From: Bacillota bacterium
GTDB lineage: Bacteria > Bacillota > Clostridia > Clostridiales > Clostridiaceae
Assembly (NCBI GenBank): GCA_021779235.1
Contig: JAJYBA010000113.1
Coordinates: 1-5,511, forward strand
Direction: 5' to 3'
Length of the DNA stretch: 5,511 nt
The notes below the pieces were generated by a model. That model was not told the DNA's origin and ran no database searches. It saw only the letters and a list, made by a program, of their open reading frames with translations. A program made the translations under genes and the position numbers. How positions within the stretch are numbered: the first letter of the stretch is position 1; each line of letters begins with the position of its first letter. Shown here piece after piece: positions 1-5,511 of this stretch.

Positions 1-1
1 C

Positions 2-2233
2 GATCTTAGTTCTCTGGGGAATGAAGGGGCTTTAAAATATATAGAGAACTATTTTAAAAGTATTGGAATTTCTGCAGGCGGAGAAAATGGTACTTATTAT
101 CAGAAACTTAAAACAATGTTACCAGTTTACGATTCAGTTCCAGAGCTCAGTATTTGGGATAAAAATAATAATGTAGTTAAAAGCTTTAAATATGGCGAGG
201 ATTTTAGAGAGGTCTTAAATGGTTTTGGAGGCAGTGGAAATATTAAAGGAAAAATCTATTTTTGTGACAAAGATATAAAGACAGTTCCTAAAGAAACTTT
301 AGAAAATTTCGTTATTGCAAGTAAGAATATAGTTACTGATACGGACCTTGAATATGCAATGGATAATGGATGTAAGGCTATAATTCTTACAGATAGTAAT
401 TTAGCACAAAAGCAAGCTTTTGATATGAAATCAAAGAATGGAAAATCAATGCTCATCTACAGAGTTTCCAGTAGCACCATTGAATCTTTAATAGATTGTA
501 TGAAGAAGGATTACTATGTTAATTTAAAGGTGGACGTGTCATTTAAGCTTATGGATACACCAAATATTTTAGGTAAGATTGAGGGAACAAGTAAATCTGC
601 TGGATATTTATTTATATCTTCTTATGTGGATGGTACGGGACGAAGTGGAAGTGATAGTTTTGGCTCAAGCAGTCTTCATGATGCTTCTGGAACAGCTATG
701 ATGCTGGAATTTGCCAGAACCTTAAAAATGCAAAAATCAAAGCCAGAAAAAACAATAATCTTTGCTGCCTTTAATAGCTTTCAAGAAGGCATGGCAGGTT
801 CAAAATATTATGTTAACCACCCTTTATATCCCCTTAATAAATCAGAAGTAATTTTATTAGACGGTACTTACGGAAGTAAAAGTAGCACACTGTACTTATC
901 ATCATCTGGCATATTGGGACAGGCACTAATGGGTAACATTAGCTCATATTTGCAAAGTAATAATTTTAAAACGGTGCCGGCTAGGGATAAAAATGGTAAT
1001 GAAGCCTTTTTAGCCAAGGATGTTACAGGGATATTTTTATATGGTGATACTGAGGATATTTATAGTATGAGTGTAAATGACTATATAAATAATATACGCC
1101 AAGACGGGCTTAATATTATAGGTAGTTCCATGATGAAGTATTTCCATAGGGACATTTATAAAGATTGGATTCATGGATTATTAAAGCCTAGGGAGATAAT
1201 ATTAATTTCGATACTTATAGTAATAGCTATATTAGTTTATTTGCTAAAATTATATTTTAAGATGCTTCCTTCAAGCAGGTTTTTAGGAATCAAAACAGAA
1301 AGCATATACTATAGTTCTGTATTCCAGGTTATAGGAAAAACCACGTTGTTAACACTCACAATGATATTTGCAGTATTTTTAATTGTATTTATCACCTATA
1401 TACCTAAAAGTTTTGATGTTGTTTCATATAATGGAATGTATATGTCCAATTGCTCAATATTCATAATAGCTGAAAAAGCAATTGCAAATATGAGAGAGTT
1501 TCTTTCACAGGGTTTTGGTAAAACTGAAAGTGGTTTTAGTGTATCTTTTATTATAGGTTTTTCTATTATTAAGAGTATTACATTGATTTTAGCTTCTATG
1601 ACCTTTGCTTTTTTAGTTGGTACCTTAAGTGGAGCTTTAAATGGATTTAGATACAAGAAAAGTAGTAGCGTAAGATCGCTTGGAACTATAGGGGTGTTGT
1701 CACTGCCAGGTGTATTTATTGCTATTTTGCTACAACTTTTAAATGCTTTTTTATGTCAGCACAGGTTGCTTTCGTTTATTCTAGGTAATGATAAGGTGGG
1801 TAGATTTATTTTTCCATTTATTTGCCTTGCTATTATTCCTACTGCCTATATATCAAGAATAGCAGAAATTGCTGTAAGAGAAGAAATTCACAAAGATTAT
1901 ATAATTGCAGCAAGAGCAAAAGGGGTGTCGAACTTTAGTATACTAATAAACCATCTTTTACTAGGTGTGATTATAAGAGTGATAGAAACCTTACCCGCAG
2001 TATTAAATGTAATAATATCGAATTTAATTATAGTTGAATATTTATTTTCATATCAAGGAATAGTATACCAACTGTTTTGCTACTTAAAGGATGGAGATAT
2101 TAAAACTTGTATTGGTCTAATTATTGGAATAGGTTTAATATATTGTGTTTTAATTTTCATACTAAAGATAATTTCATTAATTATTAATCCCTTTAAAAGA
2201 ATTAATTCTGCAAAGAATACGATTAATGCTTAA
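2..2233 (+). CDS. DppB-type ABC transporter permease with N-terminal M28 peptidase-like (pseudo-peptidase) ectodomain, 5'-partial
   Basis: The frame is open from base 2, so the gene starts upstream. The ATG at 116 is internal: it has no Shine-Dalgarno, and the 38 codons before it already read as the first helix of an M28 peptidase (ALKYIENYFKSIGI, then GENGTYYQ). Residues below count from that ATG. About 40-140 resemble a PA-type insert; 145-345 are the M28 core (NILGKIEG, SLHDASG, AGSKYYV, ILLD249). Most metal ligands are replaced: His by Y170, bridging Asp by H188, the Glu-Glu pair by F222-Q223. An extra membrane helix (361-380) and a basic linker lead to a complete DppB-like permease (about 403-697) with six predicted helices near 409-430, 477-505, 520-547, 562-580, 615-640 and 664-690. 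The EAA loop is clear: DYIIAARAKGVSNFSILINH (594-613). The peptidase part is predicted extracellular. The protein presumably pairs with the DppC-type permease downstream. Permease call is firm; M28 homology is strong by motif; substrate is unknown. Confidence 0.9.
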   Translation, partial: DLSSLGNEGALKYIENYFKSIGISAGGENGTYYQKLKTMLPVYDSVPELSIWDKNNNVVKSFKYGEDFREVLNGFGGSGNIKGKIYFCDKDIKTVPKETLENFVIASKNIVTDTDLEYAMDNGCKAIILTDSNLAQKQAFDMKSKNGKSMLIYRVSSSTIESLIDCMKKDYYVNLKVDVSFKLMDTPNILGKIEGTSKSAGYLFISSYVDGTGRSGSDSFGSSSLHDASGTAMMLEFARTLKMQKSKPEKTIIFAAFNSFQEGMAGSKYYVNHPLYPLNKSEVILLDGTYGSKSSTLYLSSSGILGQALMGNISSYLQSNNFKTVPARDKNGNEAFLAKDVTGIFLYGDTEDIYSMSVNDYINNIRQDGLNIIGSSMMKYFHRDIYKDWIHGLLKPREIILISILIVIAILVYLLKLYFKMLPSSRFLGIKTESIYYSSVFQVIGKTTLLTLTMIFAVFLIVFITYIPKSFDVVSYNGMYMSNCSIFIIAEKAIANMREFLSQGFGKTESGFSVSFIIGFSIIKSITLILASMTFAFLVGTLSGALNGFRYKKSSSVRSLGTIGVLSLPGVFIAILLQLLNAFLCQHRLLSFILGNDKVGRFIFPFICLAIIPTAYISRIAEIAVREEIHKDYIIAARAKGVSNFSILINHLLLGVIIRVIETLPAVLNVIISNLIIVEYLFSYQGIVYQLFCYLKDGDIKTCIGLIIGIGLIYCVLIFILKIISLIINPFKRINSAKNTINA

Positions 2234-2237
2234 CCAC

Positions 2238-2266
2238 ATTTCAGAAGGGAAGCCTCCTTCTGAAGT
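2238..2266 (+). other. Intergenic RNA hairpin between the two permease genes
   Basis: TTCAGAAGG (2240-2248) and CCTTCTGAA (2256-2264) are a perfect 9-bp inverted repeat around a 7-base loop. One G-U pair and one A-U pair can extend the outside. It begins 4 bases after the stop codon of the upstream gene. No T-run follows (next bases GTCATTAATA), so it is not a standard intrinsic terminator. It may protect or process the mRNA between cistrons, or tune expression of the second gene. The 3' arm and loop contain CCTCC, complementary to the GGAGG ribosome binding site 57 bases further on. The structure is seen directly; any role is inference. Confidence 0.6.
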
Positions 2267-2313
2267 CATTAATATTGAAGTAGTGAAAATGATGATTTAA
2301 CGATTTGGACTTT

Positions 2314-2318
2314 GGAGG
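2314..2318 (+). promoter_or_regulatory. Ribosome binding site fixing the start of the DppC-type gene
   Basis: GGAGG lies 8 bases before the ATG at 2327, an optimal spacing. A possible TTG start at 2312 in the same frame overlaps this Shine-Dalgarno and has none of its own, so the ATG at 2327 is the better start. The resulting protein begins MKKPN followed by a hydrophobic helix, as is usual for DppC-type permeases. Confidence 0.85.
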
Positions 2319-2326
2319 TTACCATC

Positions 2327-4591
2327 ATGAAAAAACCTAACTTATCTCTTTTAGTTGGCAGTATAATAATAGGAGTTATAGTAATTATTATATTGTTTCC
2401 AAAAACATTAGCTCGTTTTAATCCATATGTAATAGAGAATATAAAATCAACAATTTCCCAAAGTGGTTCTCTTCAACTAAAAGGTGCACCATTTCCACCA
2501 TCAAAGGAAAACATATTGGGAACAGATTTTCTAGGAAGAGATGTGCTTAGCATTATTATTTATGGAACAAGACTTACCATGCAACTTGGGGTTTTAATCG
2601 TTCTAGGAAGATTAGTTATTGCACTACCTGTGGGACTTGCTGCAGGTTTTGGAAATTCTATTTGTAAATCTGCCATTAGTTTATTTAGTATTTTATTTAG
2701 TGCTATTCCTGCGCTAATAATAAGTTTATTGATTCTAAAGAAAAGTTATTTTCTGGGGTTATTTAAAAATGAGTCTATAATTGCCTTTGTTATAGTGCTT
2801 GCTTTAGTTGGTTGGGCCAAAATGGCGGGAGTAATAAGAGAAAGAGTAGAAAACATATTATCAGAGTCCTTCATAACTGGGGAGAGAGCTATTGGCAAAA
2901 GCAACTTAAAAATTGCAGCTCAAAATGTGGTGCCTCACCTAGCACCAGAGCTAACAGTACTTTTATTTATGGAAATGGCTCTTGTACTTTCAATGATTAT
3001 GGAGCTTGGATTCTTTGGAGTATATGTAGGTAACCTTAGGGTAGTATCAGATACTGCTAATGACATAATCACAGCTATAAATATCAGCTACGAGCCGGAA
3101 TGGGCAAGCATGCTATCAACATCTATAGCCTATTTAGGCACTGCACCCTGGACTGTATTATCACCTGCTGCCGCATTTTTTATAAGTATGTTTGGCTTTA
3201 ATTTGTTTGGAGAAGGGTTAAGAGAAAAACTTCAAAGTAAAGATTCCAAGTTTGTTGTATATTTTAGAAGATTGTTTAGTTTAAAAATATTCAAAGGGAA
3301 AGTTATTAAAGCAACAAGCTTAATTTTAAGTGCTATAATAATTATCATTACAGCTCAAGGGTTAATTAGCAATTATAATAATAAAATCTCTGCAAAACAA
3401 GTATCAAGTATTATAGATTGGAGCTTTAAGGATCAGGTACTCTTAGGAAGCATTGACGCAAAATACACTGCAGATAATCTTCAAAACTCACTTGAAAAGA
3501 CAGGCTTTAAACCTATTAAGCAAAATTTCATTCAAGATTATAATATAGATAAGCTTTACTCAGCGGATAAATATGATTTTAGTATAAATAATTCTGATAG
3601 TAAAAGAGAACTTGTTTTAGGCAAGGACTTCTCACTGCAGGAATACAGAGATTATACATTAAAAGGCGAAGTATATAATGCTAGCAACCTAGATATGTTT
3701 AATCAAAAGGATTATAGTGTCTTTGAAAATAAATTTGTTGTATTTGATGAAGAAATATATTCAAGAAATGCCATTGAAGAGTTTGCGGATAAACTAGGAA
3801 AAGACTCGAAGGCTTTAGGAGTAATAGATATTATAGGTAATGATGATAAGTTGCCACCAGTATTTAGCAGTAAACCTTCGGATAAAGTCCTAATATATAT
3901 GACAAAAGTCGCTGCAGAATATCTTAAAGAAGATTCTAAAATTAATATTGATATGAAGAGCTACAGCTTACCTTACAAAGGAAGAAATGTTATTGGAATA
4001 TTACAAGGAAGTAAGAAAGAGCTGAGCAGTGAAGCAATAATGATAAGTATGGGTTACAATTACCTATCTTATGACAAGGAAAACGCAGAAAGAAAACTAA
4101 GATTTGCTATAGAACTAGCAAAAAAGCTTTATGATAGCAAAGAAAAACAAGGAAGGTCTATCATAATCGCCTTTTGGGATGGAAACCTTATGGAGGACTA
4201 TTCAGGTGTAAAAAATTATACTGAAAATTCCTTATATTCTTTAGAGCATACCGTAGTAAATATTGATCTTACTAATATGAATGTAAAAGGAGACACCTTA
4301 GTAATGAACTCTCAGCAAGCTCCTATAACAAGATATTTTGCCTGGGCTTTTTATCATCAACTAGAATTAAACATGAAAAGTAGCGGAATTAATATTGAGA
4401 AGAATATAAATAAGGAAAGTGCATCCAATATTCTACATAAGGGACCGGATTCTAGTCAGGTTTTATACTATATTGGTGCTGTACCTACAATATTGACTAT
4501 TTCAAAACCTGATGAAGGAGCAAAAAGTAATACTATAGAGGATAATTTTGTGGATGCTCTATTTAACACAATTACAAAAAATAATTATTAG
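2327..4591 (+). CDS. DppC-type ABC transporter permease with C-terminal M28 peptidase-like (pseudo-peptidase) ectodomain
   Basis: A 754-residue protein, more than twice the usual DppC length of roughly 300. Residues 1-300 are a full DppC-like permease: helix 1 at 7-25, LGTDFLGRDVLS (64-75), helices near 84-108, 113-138, 150-170, 206-230 and 275-297, an EAA loop with ITGERAIGKSNLKIAAQN (183-200), and the family ending PEWASML...FNLFGEGLRE. A further helix (328-347) should carry the C-terminus out of the cell. Residues 361-550 resemble the N-terminal lobe and PA-like insert of M28 peptidases. Residues 551-754 follow the M28 core: GRNVIGILQGS, IELAKKL, SIIIAFWDG, VVNID647. The metal-site residues look lost: the HxD motif is G576-Y-N578, the catalytic Glu pair is N620-L621, and only D647 remains. 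It probably pairs with the upstream DppB-type protein and is powered by the ATPase starting 15 bases downstream. Permease call is firm; the peptidase-like tail is more divergent than that of its partner. Confidence 0.9.
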   Translation: MKKPNLSLLVGSIIIGVIVIIILFPKTLARFNPYVIENIKSTISQSGSLQLKGAPFPPSKENILGTDFLGRDVLSIIIYGTRLTMQLGVLIVLGRLVIALPVGLAAGFGNSICKSAISLFSILFSAIPALIISLLILKKSYFLGLFKNESIIAFVIVLALVGWAKMAGVIRERVENILSESFITGERAIGKSNLKIAAQNVVPHLAPELTVLLFMEMALVLSMIMELGFFGVYVGNLRVVSDTANDIITAINISYEPEWASMLSTSIAYLGTAPWTVLSPAAAFFISMFGFNLFGEGLREKLQSKDSKFVVYFRRLFSLKIFKGKVIKATSLILSAIIIIITAQGLISNYNNKISAKQVSSIIDWSFKDQVLLGSIDAKYTADNLQNSLEKTGFKPIKQNFIQDYNIDKLYSADKYDFSINNSDSKRELVLGKDFSLQEYRDYTLKGEVYNASNLDMFNQKDYSVFENKFVVFDEEIYSRNAIEEFADKLGKDSKALGVIDIIGNDDKLPPVFSSKPSDKVLIYMTKVAAEYLKEDSKINIDMKSYSLPYKGRNVIGILQGSKKELSSEAIMISMGYNYLSYDKENAERKLRFAIELAKKLYDSKEKQGRSIIIAFWDGNLMEDYSGVKNYTENSLYSLEHTVVNIDLTNMNVKGDTLVMNSQQAPITRYFAWAFYHQLELNMKSSGINIEKNINKESASNILHKGPDSSQVLYYIGAVPTILTISKPDEGAKSNTIEDNFVDALFNTITKNNY

Positions 4592-4606
4592 TGTGGATGT
4601 GAAGTT

Positions 4607-5511
4607 ATGAATAGTAATAGGATACTGAATATAAATAATTTGATGGTATCATTTTCAAATGGTGATAGATTTGTACAGGTGCTTCGTGGTGTGGACATGC
4701 AATTAAACCAAGGGGAGATTCTTGGAGTATTAGGTGAGTCTGGCAGTGGCAAAACTGTAACTGCTTCCAGCATACTAAGACTAATAAATGATGGAAGCTT
4801 TAGAATAGACGCTGGAAGCATTCTTTTTCATGATATGGAGATTACAAAACTTAAAGAAAAGGAAATGAGGGGTATAAGGGGAAAGAAAATATCCTATATT
4901 TTTCAGGATGCTATGGCGGCGCTTAATCCTTATAAAAGAGTGGGCATACAGATTAAAGAGGTTTTAAAGGTTCATGGAGAAAGGGCAACAAAGGAAAGAA
5001 TTATAAATGGGATGGAGCAGGCTGGTATAGAAAATGCAAGGGTTATTTATAATATGTTTCCCTCTCAATTAAGTGGGGGTCTTTGTCAGAGGGTACTTAT
5101 TACTATGAACACTATATGTTCACCAGAAATAATTATTGCAGATGAGCCTACCACTGCTATCGATGCATCGCTTCAGAAAAAAGTGCTGGAGCTTTTAAGA
5201 GATATAAACGTGAAAAACAAATCTTCCATTATTGTAATAACACATGATTTTGATGTGGTTAAGTATATATGCCATAGAGTAATAGTAATGTATGGAGGTT
5301 TAGTTATGGAGGAAGGTACCACGGAAGAAGTGCTTGAAAATCCACTGCATCCTTATACAAAATCATTGCTACGTTGTATGAAGTCGCTTAATTATAATGA
5401 TGAAAAGTTATATTCTCTTGCGGGAAAGGCACCTTCCCCTGAAGAATTCAAAGATGAATGTCCTTTTTATGAAAGATGTATATATAAAAATGATAAGTGC
5501 ATAACTGCGCT
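4607..5511 (+). CDS. DppD/OppD-type peptide ABC transporter ATP-binding protein, 3'-partial
   Basis: This frame stays open to the last base; 301 residues are visible. It supplies ATP hydrolysis to the permease pair on the cytoplasmic side. Motifs in order: Walker A GESGSGKT (43-50), Q-loop YIFQ100 followed by DAMAALNP, ABC signature LSGGLCQR (155-162), Walker B IIIADEP with D179-E180, D-loop TAIDAS, switch H213 in VITHDF. From 246 comes the oligopeptide/dipeptide C-terminal extension: PLHPYTKSLL, then G-APSP, then cysteines 285, 291 and 298 (C-x5-C-x6-C). Dpp/Opp relatives use such a cysteine set to bind an iron-sulfur cluster; the fourth Cys would lie past the edge. The start is the first in-frame ATG, 15 bases after the previous stop, with only a weak GGATG upstream, suggesting translational coupling. 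LSGGLCQR differs slightly from the usual LSGGMRQR. DppD and OppD cannot be told apart here, so no symbol is given. Confidence 0.93.
   Translation, partial: MNSNRILNINNLMVSFSNGDRFVQVLRGVDMQLNQGEILGVLGESGSGKTVTASSILRLINDGSFRIDAGSILFHDMEITKLKEKEMRGIRGKKISYIFQDAMAALNPYKRVGIQIKEVLKVHGERATKERIINGMEQAGIENARVIYNMFPSQLSGGLCQRVLITMNTICSPEIIIADEPTTAIDASLQKKVLELLRDINVKNKSSIIVITHDFDVVKYICHRVIVMYGGLVMEEGTTEEVLENPLHPYTKSLLRCMKSLNYNDEKLYSLAGKAPSPEEFKDECPFYERCIYKNDKCITA

Noticed and set aside
116..118. ATG at 116 as the true start of the first gene
   Set aside because: No Shine-Dalgarno precedes it, the frame is open to the left edge, and the codons before it encode conserved M28 N-terminal sequence, so the start lies outside the window.
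256..456. Reverse-strand open frame of 66 codons
   Set aside because: It lies wholly inside the M28-encoding part of the first gene, has no ribosome binding site or recognisable protein features.
1396..1656. Reverse-strand open frame of 86 codons
   Set aside because: It is antisense to the membrane part of the DppB-type permease; a shadow of its codon pattern.
2238..2266. Hairpin as a rho-independent terminator
   Set aside because: No run of T follows on either strand, and the downstream genes clearly belong to the same transporter.
2275..2303. Possible internal promoter (TTGAAG, 17-base spacer, TAACGA)
   Set aside because: The -10 box matches the consensus at only two positions; chance level in AT-rich sequence.
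2312..2314. TTG at 2312 as the start of the DppC-type gene
   Set aside because: It overlaps the GGAGG that serves the ATG at 2327 and has no ribosome binding site of its own.
2812..3033. Forward open frame of 73 codons in another frame
   Set aside because: It overlaps the EAA-loop region of the DppC-type permease and its protein has no sensible composition.
4597..4602. ATG at 4597 as a start for the ATPase
   Set aside because: It is followed at once by TGA and is in the wrong frame; the ATG at 4607 leads into the ABC domain.
4588..4821. Reverse-strand open frame of 77 codons
   Set aside because: It is antisense to the Walker A region of the ATPase gene, which is unmistakable on the + strand.

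Overview
The window is AT-rich, with strong purine-rich ribosome binding sites, densely packed same-strand genes and the protein style of low-GC Gram-positive bacteria. I infer a Clostridium-like Firmicute from composition and gene style; no marker gene proves it. All coding capacity is on the + strand and reads as one operon of a dipeptide/oligopeptide-type (Dpp/Opp, nickel/peptide family) ABC transporter. It is cut by both window edges.

Layout: (1) 2-2233, a DppB-type permease whose 5' end lies outside the window, with a large M28 aminopeptidase-like ectodomain (with a PA-like insert) in front of the membrane part. (2) 2234-2326, a 93-base gap with a perfect 9-bp hairpin core and then a strong Shine-Dalgarno. 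(3) 2327-4591, a DppC-type permease with a second M28/PA-like domain fused behind its membrane part. (4) 4607 to the right edge, a DppD/OppD-type ATPase, open to the last base, including most of the C-terminal oligopeptide-transporter cysteine domain. A partner DppF-type ATPase would be expected just downstream, but it is not visible.

The remarkable point is the mirrored architecture. The two permease subunits, which pair in the membrane, each carry an extracellular M28-fold domain, N-terminal in one and C-terminal in the other, each joined through an extra transmembrane helix. By eye, both M28 domains have lost most of the zinc ligands and the catalytic glutamate, keeping only one recognisable Asp ligand each. 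They therefore look like pseudo-peptidases. My inference is that they form a paired ligand-recognition or gating module on the outside of the transporter, possibly replacing or assisting a separate substrate-binding protein, of which there is none in the window. Substrate and direction of transport cannot be read from the sequence; the EAA loops and ATPase type favour import.
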